Below are positions 11,501-30,679 of a DNA stretch of 64,000 bases, piece by piece (the stretch's first letter is position 1; every line of letters starts with the position of its first letter). Location of the stretch: the NCBI RefSeq assembly GCF_024166365.1, contig NC_064822.1, positions 107,628,823 through 107,692,822 of the forward strand, in the 5' to 3' direction. The notes below the pieces were generated by a model that searched no databases, had not been told where the DNA came from, and saw only the letters and a list, made by a program, of their open reading frames with translations. Origin of the DNA: Elephas maximus indicus. Its lineage: Eukaryota > Chordata > Mammalia > Proboscidea > Elephantidae. A program made the position numbers and the translations under genes.

Positions 11501-14500
11501 AGGACCTTCAGTGGCAGTGTTCTTGCCTTATCCTTACCTTGTCTCAAGCCCTTTAGGGCCTGGGGTCCCCGTGTTCTGTCAGGCACCAGTGGCTAAGTCC
11601 GTGGTGCTCTCTGGTGCTCTGGGAAGAAGAGGATGAGAAGGCCAGGTCCTTGCCCTCATGGAAGAACAGGGCAGAGGAAATAGATGTGGATTAATGATTG
11701 TTATAGCTAACATTTGTCAAGTACTTGCATAGTGCTAGGCAATGTTTTCAATTTGTTTTATTGCATTAACACATTTAATCCATAAAACAGCCCTTTTTGG
11801 TAGGTACTGTTATTATCTCTATTTTACAGATGTAGAAACTGAGGCACAGAGAGGCTTAGTAATTTGCCTAACTCCACACAACTAGTAGATAGAAGAGCAG
11901 AGACTAGATGCTAGGTCCTTGGCCTCTACAATTGGGAGGTTTAATCATTACACATACAGCGTGGAGGCAGACCGCTGATCGTGCAGGTGCTGAGGGAATG
12001 TGCAGGTGGCGTGGGGGTAGACCCAGGAAGTGTTCCTGGAGGAGGGGATCCTGAGGCAGGGTTAAAACTGGTGTAGAGGGAAGTCTCTGCGGAGAGGTCA
12101 GGAGTCATCCATGTGCACAGGTGAGAACACAGGTATGCCAACAAGGAGACCTGGGCTCAGGCCCTAATTCTGATATTGATTAACTGTATGACTCTGGGAC
12201 AATGCCTTCTCTTTTCTGGGCCTCACTCTCCTCATCTGTGAAATGGGTTGTACTGATGAGGGCATTGTTTAACAAGTGAGGATCTCAGACTTTCAGTGAT
12301 TCTTCAGCGCTAGGGCATGACGGGAGTGGGAAGAGCCTTCTCTGCCCTCTCTGCCCTGCCTGGGAGGAGACTGAGCCCCTTTCCCACTCCATTGCCCAAA
12401 AGTCTGGCATCCTGGAGTTGGGTAAAGATTGCTTGGAGTCTGAGGGTCTCTCCCTGAAAGTAGAAGCCAGAAAGGCCTGTCACTCAGAACAAGGGCTTCC
12501 TTGGATGGGCAGAGAGAGGAGTCACTTGTAACCATTGCCCATCCCTGCTGTACCTCTCTACACGGCCCCTACAGTTGGAGACCCTCCAGGCCCAGGCTGG
12601 GAAACATGGGGATGACCTCCGAAACACCAGAAATGAGATTGCAGACATGAACCGGGCCATCCAGAGGCTGCAGGCTGAGACTGACAACATCAAGAACCAG
12701 GTGGGGACATACTCTCCTCCTTGCTCCTCCCTGCTTCTAGGGACCTGAGTAGGGCAGCCAGCTGAGGCCAACTCAGGACTGAGGAGCAGGAGGCTGGGTC
12801 TGAGGGGGGTTAGGCATGGCCCCCGCTGGGCCCCGGCTGGTACAGCTTGAAAGTCTCAGGCCTGCTTGTGGGATATTGACAAGAGGGGAGGAATGTGTCC
12901 TGTGGTATGAGCAGAATGTTTCCCAACCAGCCCTTTGGCCCACCTTGGGAGGAGAGCAGTCCTGGCTGGGCAGAAAGGCTGTCAGGGAGCCTCTGGCTGG
13001 CTGGCCAGAGAAGAACTACCGTTAGTCACCAAGTTGGTGCTGAGCACTCTTCTTGTATGTAGCTCTGGGTGCAAGATGCCATATCCGGGAGCTCACAGTG
13101 TGGGGCAGAGAGGGAGACAGAAGCCAGCAAAAATCCTTACCATGGCTCACAGGTCCCTTCCCACCTACCAGCCTGACTTCCCACCATTCCTCTCCCTCAT
13201 GATGCTCCAGCCACACAGGTCCGCTTCCTGTATCTTGCGTTCGCCAAGTGTGTTCATGCTTCGAGAACTTTGGACTTCGTATTCCTTTCATTCTCCCTGG
13301 GCTGTGTTTCTCCCAGCTCTTGACGTGGTTGCCTCTTCCTTTTCTCTGGGCTGTAGGACAAAAGACCCTGTCTCAGAGATGGCTTCCTCAACCACTCAGC
13401 CACTATCTCAGTAGCCTGTCTGAAGTCCTTTGAAGCACCTGTCACTGGGTGAACATGAATGAAGTCCTGAGTCCTGAGTCTTATGAATGAAGTCATTGAT
13501 GCCCTGAGAGCAGGAACCCTGTCTGTCAAGCTCACTGTTCCTCTCTTCTAGCACCTGCCACACGGTTGGGGCACAGGTCCTGGATGAGAGACCAACAAGA
13601 AGGATGTGCTTTGCTGGAAGTTGGGCTGGGGGTGTTGATAGGGAAGGGTCCTCAAGTCCTGGCGGAGGCATGAGTGTGGATGGGGCAGCTAAGCCTGAGC
13701 AGGTGGCACGTGCAGCAGCCTTGCAAAGCTGGTGGGATGGATGTAGGGTGATTTTCAGAGCCATCCTCCCCTGAGAGCCCTGGAGGCCTGTTTACAGGAG
13801 GGCTGAGGCTTCCTCCTGGTGCAGATGCAGGGCCATGAGTCATCCTGTGGAACGTGCCAGCCTCCAGGGCGGGAGGGGTGGGGAGAACTAAATAGTGAAT
13901 GGCCTTGGAGCTCCTGCAGCTGAGGGCTGGGCGTTGGAAGGGGACATTTGTAACTCATAATAAATAGCATTTATTAAGCACTTACTGTGTGCCAGGGACT
14001 TCGTGTATTATTACCTCATTTAATCCTTGCAATATCCCTATGAGGTAGATGCTCTCATTTACTATCTTAGAAGAGAGGAGATTTTGGCTCAGGATGGCTA
14101 AGTGACTCATCTGAGGTACATAACTATTATGTGGCTAGGCCAGAATTGGAATCCATCAGGCATCAAAACCCATGTTTTTGACCCTTGAGGTTCCCTGGTG
14201 CTTGGGGAAGTAGGCTCGTGCCAGGGGAACCACCTTAAACAGGTTGTCCAGGTGTTTGCTGCAGGATGGGAGGCAGGAAAACACTGGGGGGTGAACCCTG
14301 CTCCCTGGCTCACAGCTCCACCACTGTCCACAGCGCGCCAAGTTGGAGGCGGCCATCGCCGAGGCCGAGGAGAATGGGGAACTGGCGCTCAAGGACGCAC
14401 GCGCCAAACAGGAGGAGCTGGAGGCTGCCCTGCAGCGAGCCAAGCAGGACATGGCGCGGCAGCTACGTGAGTACCAGGAGCTGATGAACGTCAAGCTGGC

Positions 14501-17500
14501 CCTGGACATCGAGATTGCAACCTACCGCAAGCTGCTGGAGGGCGAGGAGAGCCGGTGAGGAAAAGAAAGCTGGAACAGGTCTCCTTCTGGGGCTCAGTGG
14601 AGCCTGGGGCTTGACATTCATCCATCAGTAGGCATTTTCTGTGTGCTTCTCCTTCTGAAGGACATTGGGAGTGGGAGGTGCGGGAGGGGGGAGCTGATGC
14701 TTGCTTCTTTGCCCTCAATGAGATGACCTTCTAGAAGGAAAGACCGCGTAGGTAAAGCTTAGTGCAGAAGTTGAAGTATCAACAGTCCCTTCTTGTGTGT
14801 GGCCATTAGCAGGGTCATCTTATTTGATCCTCAGAACACATTCAAATAAGCAGATCAGGTATTATTGATTCTCTAGTGGACAGAGGAGAAAACTGAGGTT
14901 CAGTTTGTTAATTAAGAGTGCAGTCAAGGTCTGCTGATTTCTGGTCCAGGCATTCTCAGTGATACCAGGCTGCTTCTCGCTACATGTAAGTGCTAGATCA
15001 TGTAGTAGTGCCCGAAGGTGGTGGAGGAGGTTAATTTCCCTCTGACCCAAGGATGTTTGCATACTCACCTGAAGCCAGACAGGAGGCTAGGGCAGGTTAG
15101 TCTTATAGAGAGTTCTTCACAAAAGACATGGCACATACTTTGGGTCTTTATTCTCATATTGATGGACTGGGTGATTCATTCAGTCAACAGACGAAGCTTT
15201 CAAGTTGCTGTTTCGGGGAAGGTTGGCATTGGGGGAAGGTTAGGATTTGGAGAGGGTGGGAGGGAACAGTGTGGGCAAAGACTTGGAAGTAGGACTGTCA
15301 AGGCATGGCTTGTTGAAACCCACTGTGGAGATAGATAACATGGAAGATACGCTTCTGCCCTCAGGGAGCTTGCAGGGCAGTTGAGGAGATCAAACCTCTG
15401 CATAGGAAGCACCCAGAGACCAGTAACTCTCATTTGTAAAATGCCGAGTGTACAAAGAACATTTTCTGTTCCGAACATCCTTCCTGAGGGGTAGGGGATG
15501 GATATAGTGGAGGGGAAGGAATTGGAGAAGGAGGGAGCCTGGGGGCAGAGTGCCTGGATGCTGGGAGGAGGGAGAGAAGAAACCTGGCAGCTTGTGGAGC
15601 CCATGGCAGTGGGATGAGAGTGGGGGAATTAGAGGCAGGAAGAGAAGGGGTCTCTGCTAGTGCAGCTGAGCTGGGGTGCAAGGCAGCCTCAGAGCCCACC
15701 CAGCAGTCCCACCATGGGTGCAGGGCCCCTACTTTCTCTGGGCCTCTTTTCCTCATAGGAGTCAGAGCGGGGGGGGGGGGGGGACTTTAGAGTGGGTGGA
15801 GCCTGGTCCACCATCTCCTGCACCAAGGGCAGCTGAGGGGACTGAAGCTCAGAGAGAGCAAGCGACACACAGCAAGTGGAGACATCCATTTCTGAGAGCC
15901 TATTTTCAGTCCAGATTGCTGTCATCAGGGCTTGTTTTCTGGCTCTCCGAGGGGAGGCCCTCCCCTTCCCACTCCTTTGGGGCCATGGAGATGGATAACC
16001 CACTCAGTCTTCCCCAGGGTCAGATCCAAGGTTTGTGGACCTGAAGTTCATACAACTTGGGTAGCCTTCTTTAAGAATATACAATCCCAAATATCAAATT
16101 AGGCATGAAAATAAATATTTATTTAGAATTAGAAAAGAAAAATGACCCAAACCACCAGAGCCTTGGACATTCAGGTCCCTTCCTTCTGAGATCTCTGTAG
16201 CTTTTGCACCAGAAACTCTTGCATGCGATTCCTGATAGCAACCTGGCTCCCTCTCCCCACCCACAACAGCCAGCACTTGCTGGGGCTATTCGGACAAGGC
16301 ACCTGGAAGCTTCCCAGCGTACCCATCTCTTTCCCTTGGCCTTTGCCTGGCCTCTTTCCTGGTCTCTGTGATGCTGAGGTCATTCCCTCCACCTAAGTCA
16401 GCCCTGCACCCAGCTGCCAAACTGATCCCCAAGGCCAAGGGCTTGGTAACAGTGAGGGAGTGAGTCACAAAACACACACCCAGCTGTCTTAAATGGATTT
16501 TTAATTTCCCTGCTACCCCACCTACCTACCCCCTCCCTCCTCAGGCCTAGCTAGAGCCAAATTCAATCAGTCAACAATTCACTAATTATTTCAACAACAA
16601 CAAGTAATTGTTACGTGCCAGGCCTCATGCTAGGAGCTGGGGGAGATACAGAAATCAATAAGTCACAGAGGACTTTTATGATCTGGTTAGGGAAGGCAGC
16701 CTTCTACATAAATAATCATAATGGCAGCTACCATTTACAGAATATTGTGTGCCCTGGTGATGCAGTGGTTAAGAGCTCAACTGCTATCCAAAAGGCTGGC
16801 GGTTCAAATCCACCAACAGCTCCTTAGAAACCTTGTGGTGCAATTCTACTCTGTCCTATAGGGTCACCATGAGTCAGAATCCACTTAACGACGGCAGTGG
16901 GTTTGGTTTAGTTTTGGTGTGCCCAGGACTTTAGGTAAATTATGTTATTTAACCCTCACGAACAGCACTCTGAGGTTGGTACTATAGTCAGGCTCAGTTT
17001 ACGCAAGGTGATGGAGATGCTGCCCAAGGTCATGTAGCCGGTCCCTTCCACTCCTCCAGGCTTGTTTTGCAACAAAGCCAAAGGAAGGCAGGAAGTGTGG
17101 GACAGAGAGAAAAGAATGCAGGTCCCCCCTGGGGCCTGGAAGGAGGGTGACTGGGAATGCTACCCTCCGGCACTGAGGAAAAAGCTGCTTTCATGGGTCT
17201 CTCCTCTGCCCCCAGGTTGGCCGGTGATGGAGTGGGAGCTGTGAACATCTGTAAGTACTTGGCTGTGGCACAGGGGAAGCATGCCCTGTGCAGGCTAGGC
17301 TAGGCTGGCTCATAGGCAACCTCCCCAACCTCTTCCCCCTCACCAAAAGCTTCCGGTGGGTCCCCTGGAGCTCACATCCAGCCTGGCTCAATCACTTAGG
17401 GAACCAGGTGCAAGAGGGCCGGGGGGTGGGGGGGTAGGGCGCACCTGTGGAGCAGCCCCTACCACTGTCAGAGGCCCATTTTGGGTTGGCTGATGGAGGG

Positions 17501-17772
17501 AGGTGGGAGAAGAGGCTGGGGTGACAGGTAACAGCAGCTGCAGCAGAAGGGTGGAAGTGGGTGAGGGATGGGGTCCTTGGTGGTAGGCCTCGCTGACAAC
17601 CCTCCTCCCTTCTCTTCCAGCGGTGGTGAATACTGTTGGCAGTGGTGGTGGTGGTGGGCTGACCTTCGGGGGAACCATGGGCAGCAATGCCCTGAGCTTC
17701 TCAAGTGGTGGGAGGCCTAGGACCCTGAGAGTTGTTTCCCACAAGACCACCCACAGGAGTGCCCACAACTAA
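3933..17772 (+). CDS. KRT7: Keratin 7, type II intermediate filament protein (9 exons, complete)
   Basis: Keratin 7 pairs with a type I partner (KRT18/KRT19) to form cytoplasmic intermediate filaments in simple and glandular epithelia. Coding exons are 3933-4256, 6040-6251, 8277-8337, 9577-9672, 11299-11463, 12575-12700, 14334-14554, 17216-17250 and 17621-17772. All introns are GT-AG, and exons 3-8 have the canonical type II sizes 61/96/165/126/221/35. The 463-aa product compares with 469 in human. The head starts [20 protein letters not shown]. The helix-initiation motif [20 protein letters not shown] spans the exon 1/2 junction at residue 108. The helix-termination motif [15 protein letters not shown] ends near residue 402. 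A Gly/Ser tail ([20 protein letters not shown]) ends in a basic segment. The start codon matches the human one and follows the TATA box by about 80 bases. The frame is intact throughout. The last ~20 residues differ from human more than the rest. Confidence 0.97.
4498..4653 (+). repeat. AfroSINE fragment in KRT7 intron 1
   Basis: Forward copy beginning 'ggtggcgcagtggttaagcg'. It has an internal deletion after the tRNA-like head and then continues with 'aaaccctatggggaagttc'. It lacks a recognisable terminal tail. Confidence 0.75.
7213..7263 (+). repeat. (CA)n microsatellite in KRT7 intron 2
   Basis: About 25 uninterrupted CA dinucleotide units. It is long enough to be length-polymorphic. Confidence 0.95.
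7836..8035 (+). repeat. MIR SINE in KRT7 intron 2
   Basis: MIR-like layout: 'gcagtggttaaggcataggc', a diverged core, then 'gaggatggctgtaaggataa' and a 3' end around 'ctagtattact'. Confidence 0.65.
8522..8575 (+). repeat. (GC/GT)n simple repeat in KRT7 intron 3
   Basis: A cgcgcgcgtgcg block passes into a run of about 17 GT units. The alternating purine-pyrimidine tract is of a kind able to form Z-DNA. Confidence 0.9.
9037..9262. repeat. Old hAT-type (MER5A/MER20-like) fragment followed by MIR fragment
   Basis: Positions 9037-9135 carry the phrases 'cacctgcatcagaatcacc' and 'attaaacctcaggcctggaa', typical of MER5/MER20 nonautonomous DNA transposons. Positions 9170-9262 read as the reverse of MIR ('gttcaaggtcacacagctag'). 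Both are strongly diverged, and the family assignment is from memory of the consensus phrases. Confidence 0.55.
9797..9972 (+). repeat. AfroSINE, long class, KRT7 intron 4
   Basis: Forward copy with a diverged head (cagctgctaactgaaaggtt), an 'aatctacttctgaaaaatc' module and 'gaaaaccctatggagcatag'. The 3' tail is decayed. Confidence 0.75.
10668..11060. repeat. (TA)n/(CA)n tract and AT-rich old interspersed repeat, KRT7 intron 4
   Basis: A TA-rich microsatellite at 10668-10705 is followed by an AT-rich stretch. That stretch resembles a widespread ancient mammalian repeat ('gaaagtaatacataatcatt', then 'ggctgtagagtgtcctattg'). I cannot assign the family securely. No coding exon is visible in it. 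Confidence 0.45.
11692..11915 (-). repeat. MIR SINE in KRT7 intron 5
   Basis: Reverse-oriented MIR: 'tattttacagatgtagaaac', 'tgaggcacagagaggcttag' and the preceding 'aatccataaaacagccctt' all follow the consensus order. Confidence 0.8.
12130..12275 (+). repeat. MIR SINE in KRT7 intron 5
   Basis: Forward MIR with 'aactgtatgactctgggaca' and 'ctcctcatctgtgaaatggg'. It lies about 300 bases before exon 6. Confidence 0.7.
13958..14155 (-). repeat. MIR SINE in KRT7 intron 6
   Basis: Reverse-oriented MIR: 'gcatttattaagcacttact', 'gtgtgccagggactt' and 'ctcatttaatccttgcaata' in consensus order. Confidence 0.75.
14800..14955 (-). repeat. MIR SINE in KRT7 intron 7
   Basis: Reverse MIR fragment recognised by 'gatcctcagaacacattcaa' and 'gaggagaaaactgaggttca'. 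Confidence 0.6.
15769..15783 (+). repeat. Poly(G) run in KRT7 intron 7
   Basis: A run of about 14 guanines. It is unusual in length, prone to sequencing and assembly error, and capable of G-quadruplex formation. Confidence 0.9.
16715..17040 (-). repeat. MIR split by a forward AfroSINE (16750-16918), KRT7 intron 7
   Basis: A reverse MIR ('cagctaccatttacagaata' ... 'aaattatgttatttaaccct') is interrupted by a short-class AfroSINE on the + strand. The SINE runs from a tRNA-like head ('tgatgcagtggttaagagct') to a tail ending 'ggcagtgggtttggttt'. The bases tgtgccc occur at both edges of the insert, consistent with a short target-site duplication. Confidence 0.8.
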
Positions 17773-17900
17773 GCACTGGAGGTGGAAAGGCCCCTGTTCC
17801 AACCTCCCTCCACAGTTACAGCGGGACTTCCATTCCTGTCTCCCATCCCTGATCTCAAGACTTTGAGACTGTCTGCAAAAATGATGTCAGAATTGCTTCC

Positions 17901-17906
17901 AATAAA
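17901..17906 (+). terminator. KRT7 polyadenylation signal
   Basis: A canonical AATAAA lies 129 bases after the KRT7 stop codon and is followed by a T/G-rich stretch. The predicted 3' UTR is therefore only about 150 bases. The cleavage site (about 17920-17935) is inferred. Confidence 0.9.
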
Positions 17907-17935
17907 GCAGCCTCTTTCTGAGGCTTGGGTGAATG

Positions 17936-19290
17936 CCATGCCTGGTGCCTGGTGTCCTGGTTCATTAGGGGAGGGCAGGGGGACTAGAGGTGCCAGGCCT
18001 CTGCCATGATGAGTAGGAAGCCTCTTGTGCAGGAGGCTGGGAAAGCACACTGATAATATGGGGGCAGGGGGTGTTGCACTAAGGGACTGGGCTCTTATCC
18101 AGTGTGAGCACTCGGCCGCTTCCCAGGACTGTGACCAATTCCAATTCCTCTCAGGACAAATTCAGAAATGCCACAGGGAAATTCTGGCTCTGGCAGGAAG
18201 TGGGCACCAGAGTCCTCTCCTGCTAGGGGTGGGAGGGTAGTTTGGACACCAGCCCCCCTCCCTGCCCTGTGTTGACAGAATACATTCCTTAGGTGGTGAG
18301 AAGGCCACAAATATTCAGCTGTCTGAGGCCTGGGTTTCAGGTAGATAAGCCAACTCTCAGTCCAGCTACCTGCAGCCTTTCCTGGTGCTGACTTGGCCAG
18401 AGCTCAAGGGCAGGCCAGGCCCTGGGCCCCTAAGCAGTGTGAGTGTTTGAGTCCCTGGAGGGGCCTGTGTCTGAGATTCTGTGGGGGTGAGGGCGGGGGG
18501 AGGATATCTGTGTGTATGAGAGGAGGGAAGGGTGAGGGGTCCCAGCCTAGATACCTGGTAGGGGCTGTGTGCCTGGATTCTTGGGCAGAAGGATGAGCTG
18601 TGGGTCTGGATCCCTGGGAGGGGGCACCTGTGGGTTAAGTCTGCATGATGGGGGTAACCATCTGTCAGGGCCCCTGATGTGGGGTCTGTGTGGGAGTGTG
18701 CAGGGTGTTTTTGTGTCAGGGTCTGTGCCTGGAGATCTCCACCCCTGATGGGAAGTAACACATATGAGCGGTACCAGAGGACGAGGTATAGGAGGTCTCT
18801 GGGTCTGGGACCCGCCCCCCCCAGGGTGGTGGTGGCATGTATGCGTTGTCTAGGGGAGTTGGTTTGAGGGTGAACGTGTTCTGTATGTTTGAGAGCACCG
18901 TCAGGGAATTTTCATGTGTTGAGGTTGGGGGTGAGGTGGCGGAAGTGTCCAGTATCCTAGCAATGGCAAGTGATGAGGTCCCCACCAGGGTGTCAGGAGA
19001 TAGAAACCCTTCCCCTGCTGGCTACAGGCTCCTCAGCGCTGCTCTTCTCAGTTGCCTTCCAGCTCATGCCCTCCTTCCTGGCCCTGTGTATCTGGGTTTG
19101 GGGGCTGCAGCCTACCAGAGTCCTAGCAGCAACCCCCCCCCCCACTTAAGGGTGCATATGTGCACAAAAGGGGCAGGGCGCCACAGAGACACCCTTCCTC
19201 CCTGTGGAGTGGCTCCTCTGCCGGCTTTCCCAGGGATGAAAACTGGGCTGGAAGGAGTAGGTAGGACAAACTGGAGATTCCCAGAGCGCA
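17936..19290. other. Intergenic spacer between KRT7 and the first hair keratin gene
   Basis: Convergent 3' ends: KRT7 runs in from the left and the hair keratin gene from the right. The spacer is G-rich on the + strand. I see no exon, no clear SINE and no LINE in it. The open frames here (for instance 18366-18761 -) are compositional. Confidence 0.65.
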
Positions 19291-19305
19291 TTACATGAAG
19301 GGAGA

Positions 19306-19311
19306 TTTATT
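19306..19311 (-). terminator. Polyadenylation signal of the first hair keratin gene
   Basis: TTTATT on the + strand reads AATAAA on the coding strand. It lies about 350 bases after the stop codon at 19662-19664, a typical 3' UTR length for a hair keratin. Confidence 0.85.
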
Positions 19312-19661
19312 GGAAGCCACGAGACTAAGCAAAAACGGGGAGGGAGGGGGAGCAAGCACGTCCAAACCCCAGGGGTCCTGGGGCAGCCGATCGGCCCTTA
19401 GCTCAAGGCTGTGAGGAAACCTGCCATTTAGACACGTGGGGACAGGGGGAGCTGCCAGGCATGCAGGCTAGAAGCCCCCCCTTCCCTGGAAGAAAAGAGA
19501 GGAAGCCGTGGGTAGAGAGATGCAAGAAGGTGCGCTCAGCAGTTTGGGAAGGTCAGGCCTGCTGCTTCCCGAAGCTCTTCGGCCTCTGGGGCTCCGGGAC
19601 GCATCGCTGGAAGTGGGGACGGTGTCACTCGCGGAGCCGTGCATTTACAAAGCCGGGAGCA

Positions 19662-27200
<7,539 letters not shown>

Positions 27201-27276
27201 AGCGGCGACGACGGGAGCGCAGGGCTGGGGCGGCGTCGGAAGAGACAGGTGGTTGGACCCCAAGGCCGAGCTGCGC

Positions 27277-27283
27277 CTTATAT
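27277..27283 (-). promoter_or_regulatory. TATA box of the first hair keratin gene
   Basis: On the coding strand the sequence reads gatataagg, about 80 bases before the ATG at 27200. The region from 26.9 to 27.5 kb is GC-rich. Transcription should begin near 27250, which excludes the in-frame upstream methionine codon at 27263 as the usual start. Confidence 0.75.
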
Positions 27284-27619
27284 CGCCCCGCTTGAGGGAC
27301 CACGCGGCCCGCGCGTTTACGAGCTTGGAGGGCTCGGCCCTCTCGCCTCACCGAGCCGGGAATCAAAGCAGACCCAGCCGCCCCGCCACCCACATAAAAC
27401 GGCTTTGGCCTCGGGCCCTCGCTTTATGGGGCTGGAAAGCGCCTGGTCAGCTTTGCGCGCGCCAGGAGCTGTGGGCCCCAGGGGGCGGGACCCCTACACC
27501 CCTCCGGCGGGACTCTGCCCGAGTAGCTCAGGGAAGGCTGGGTCATTGGCTCGGTCCCTGGGCAGGACAGCTGGGTAGGAAGCCTTGGCCTTCATTCATT
27601 ATCTGTGCATTCCACATGG

Positions 27620-27677
27620 TGTGGGGGGTGAGAGAGAGAGACAGAGACAGAGAGAGAGAGAGAAAGAGAGAGAGAGA
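27620..27677 (+). repeat. (GA)n simple repeat upstream of the hair keratin promoter
   Basis: Purine-only tract of agag/gaca units. Confidence 0.9.
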
Positions 27678-27709
27678 GGATGTGCGCCTGAGTTTGTGTT
27701 GAAGAACGG

Positions 27710-28035
27710 CCTCTAAAGTTAGTCCTGCAGGTTCATGCCATGACCTTGGGCAGGTGAATGACCTTTCTGAGCCTCAGCTTCCTCACCCGCAGAATGGGGA
27801 TAATAATCCTAGTAAACCTAGTGCCGTCGAGTCGATTCCCACTCATGGTGACCCTATAGGACAGAGTAGAACTGCCCCACAGAGTTTCCAAGGAGCGCCT
27901 GGCGGTTTCAAACTGTGGACCCTTTGATTAGCAGCTGGGGATAATAATAGTACACATTTAAGAACTGTTGGGAGTACCTAATGAGTTAATGGACTGGAAA
28001 GCATTTAGGGCCTTACCTGGCACTTAAGAGCTTCA
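27710..28035 (+). repeat. MIR with a 5'-truncated AfroSINE inserted (27808-27935, - strand)
   Basis: A MIR ('ctgagcctcagcttcctcac' ... 'gcatttagggccttacctgg') is split by a reverse AfroSINE that lacks most of its tRNA head. The 13-base sequence tggggataataat is present at both 27795-27807 and 27936-27948 and is a perfect target-site duplication. Confidence 0.9.
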
Positions 28036-28254
28036 TAATGTTTGTTTATTTATTTGTTTGTTCTATTTATTCTACTATTATTAATTTGCCATCCATCTTG
28101 CCTCCCTTTAGGCAAAAACTTTCTCTTTCCTTTTCTTTCTCAGGACTTAGCTCAGACAGCCTCTGCAAGTAAGTCTCCTCCCCATCCCCCAGCCGCTTGG
28201 TACACCCCTCTCCACTCCACTTGGGGGGAGGATGGGAGGTGCACTGCGGAGCCT

Positions 28255-28620
28255 ACAATGCATCTAGCACTGTGCTAACAAAACAAAACAAAACCAGTCG
28301 CCGTGGAATCAATTCCAACTCACAGTGACCCTTTAGGACAGAGCAGAACTGCCCTATAGGGTTTTTAAGGAGCGGCTGGTGGATTCAAACTGCAGACCTT
28401 TTCATTAGCAGCCCTTAGCATGCCGTAGCTCTTAACCACTGGGCCACTAGGGCTCCCAGCACTGTGTTAAGGGCTGTATAATACATTATTTCATCTCACC
28501 CCCAGGACAGCCCTCTGGGGTGGGTATTACTGTGCTCATTTTCCCAGATTTGGAAAGTAAGCTCTTGTTTAAAGCCACACAACAATGGACTGGCAGAGTG
28601 AGAATCTGAATCAGAGCCCC
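28255..28620 (-). repeat. MIR with AfroSINE inserted (28279-28457)
   Basis: A reverse MIR is split by a reverse short-class AfroSINE. The duplication agcactgtgctaa/agcactgtgttaa flanks the insert at 28266-28278 and 28458-28470, with one mismatch, giving a 13-base target-site duplication. Confidence 0.88.
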
Positions 28621-28795
28621 CTCCTCCACACTGGACTCTCCCAGGGTCTGAATTTTGGGGAGCTGAGTGAGGGCTGAACTCTGAGGCAGGAGCACAGACT
28701 TCTGGGCTCTGGACTTTGGGAGAAATTGGCCTGATCCAAAGCCTTCCCCTCAGCTGGATCTTGGCCAGAGCCACCAGTTCTGGAATGCTGCAAAA

Positions 28796-28820
28796 AAATA
28801 TTTATTTATTTATTTATTTT
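28796..28820 (+). repeat. (TTTA)n tetranucleotide repeat
   Basis: About six TTTA units. Confidence 0.9.
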
Positions 28821-29232
28821 TCATAAAGGGGGTTAATTATATGCCTGATTATCAGTGAGGAAATCCAGAGTGTGTGCTCAGCAGAGAGCATTAAAGAGAA
28901 GCAGGCAAATCACCCTTCCTTTGCTTTTAAATGTGTGTTATTATTGTGCAAATGGCAATTAAGTCCTGAAACTCCCTAGATCTTCACAGCCAGCCCAGGC
29001 TGTGGCACCTCGTTTTTTTCCAGAGAGTGCTGCGCTGCACCCTTAGCTATCTTTTCCAGGCACTCATGGTCCTGAATCCCTTTGGTCCAGCCCAGGTGTG
29101 TTTTGTAAGAGTTTAAACGCAACTTTAGTTCCACCCTCTATAGAAGTTGTAGCCCAACTCAAAAGTGTCTTTTGCTTTTTACCCTCAGCTGGGATCTCTG
29201 ACTGTGGCTAATGCTTGGCTTCAGGATTGTGC

Positions 29233-29388
29233 GGAAACCCTGGTGGCGTAGTGGTTAAGTGCTACGGCTGCTAACCAAGAGGTTGGCAGTTTGAATCTCC
29301 CAGGCACTCCTTGGAAACGCTATTGGGCAGTTCTACTCTGTCCTGTAGGGTCGCAATGAGTCAAAATCAACTTGATGGCAGTGGGATT
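29233..29388 (+). repeat. AfroSINE, short class
   Basis: A nearly complete forward copy from 'gaaaccctggtggcgtagtg' through 'gttggcagtttgaatc' to 'gtcaaaatcaacttgatggc'. Confidence 0.9.
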
Positions 29389-30679
29389 ATTTCTCCAGGG
29401 AATAGGATCGGAGAAGTCTTCTTTCAGCACCTTCCCCACAAGAGGAAATTGACCTACCCTGAAACATGAACGTTTTAAATTAGACTTTTGGAGGCACTTA
29501 CACGGTGCATACTTGGATCTCTTTCTGGGTTTCATGGGTAGATGGAGAGGACTTTCTGTGCCATCACAAACAACAAGGAGGTTAATAGTCAGCCTTTCTC
29601 CACACTGATAATTTAATATCCAGACAAAGGGGAGAGATGCTTGCTAAGAACACAACCTAAAAGGGACAGAATCAAAAGGTTTGGCCTTTAGACCACAGTG
29701 GTCCCCAAAAAGTTAGTACTAAATCCCTGACCTATCCCAGGGAAACATACTCCCTGGTGTCCTCTTTATTATTCTTGAAACCCAGAGGAGAGAAATGGGC
29801 TGAAGAATGAGAGATTTCAGACACAACCAAAGCCTTCTCCATAGAGAGGGTTGGTAGTCACAGGTGCTGGGAAAGAGGAGGGCTCTCCATTCTTCACCAG
29901 ATCTTCTAGAAAGCATTCTCCTGCCCCTTTTGTCTCCAATACATTGATCTAGTGATGAAAAGTGAATGCTGTGTCTCAGTTACCATGTTTCTCTTTTAGC
30001 CCCCAGTGGGTCCTAGGAGCCAGTTCAAGGTAGAGAGCAAACCTCTACTGAGCACTCATCAGGTACAGAGTGTGAACAAGGAGAATGCATCCCCGTGCAA
30101 AGCAGGCACATGACACAGAAGACCTTAACATAAAGTTGCATGGGGCCTGGCTCTACTGGAGGGACACCAGGCCATGTGGGTTTGGCAGGAGAATGAGTGT
30201 TCACTATGGGGACTGGGGTCCAGAGGTCAAGGCAGGGTCTTGGAGGAAATGACACTTTGGTTGGACCTTGAAGAATGGTGAGTGATGGGATATGCTGAGA
30301 TGAGAGAGATGAGGGGAATTCAGGCAGAGGGAACCACATGAGCAAAGACAAAGCAAGGAAGGCCAGAGGATATGAGGGAAACGGTGGGCAGTCAGTTTTG
30401 GCAGAAGAATACAATGGGGTAAGGAAAGGGGGAGAGGAGGCTAACTGAGGCTAGATAGTAGATGGTTGGGTGGGCTTCGAATGTCAAGCTGAGCACAGGA
30501 GGTGTTTGACCTGAAGAGAGGCAGGCCCCAAGGGGTGTGAGGGAATGTGACAGGGGGTCAGTATATGGAGTATCTAAGGGTGTGTGTGTGTCTACCTATG
30601 GTAACCTGAGACATCCTTATGAAACACAACTTCAACATTAAGATACCCATTTCAGAAATACATCGCTTTCTTCTCTGTG

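Noticed and set aside
29233-29388. tRNA gene-like heads (box A/B resemblance) in the SINEs
   Set aside because: They are parts of AfroSINEs with the LINE-derived tail. None folds as a complete tRNA by eye, and all occur as dispersed repeats.
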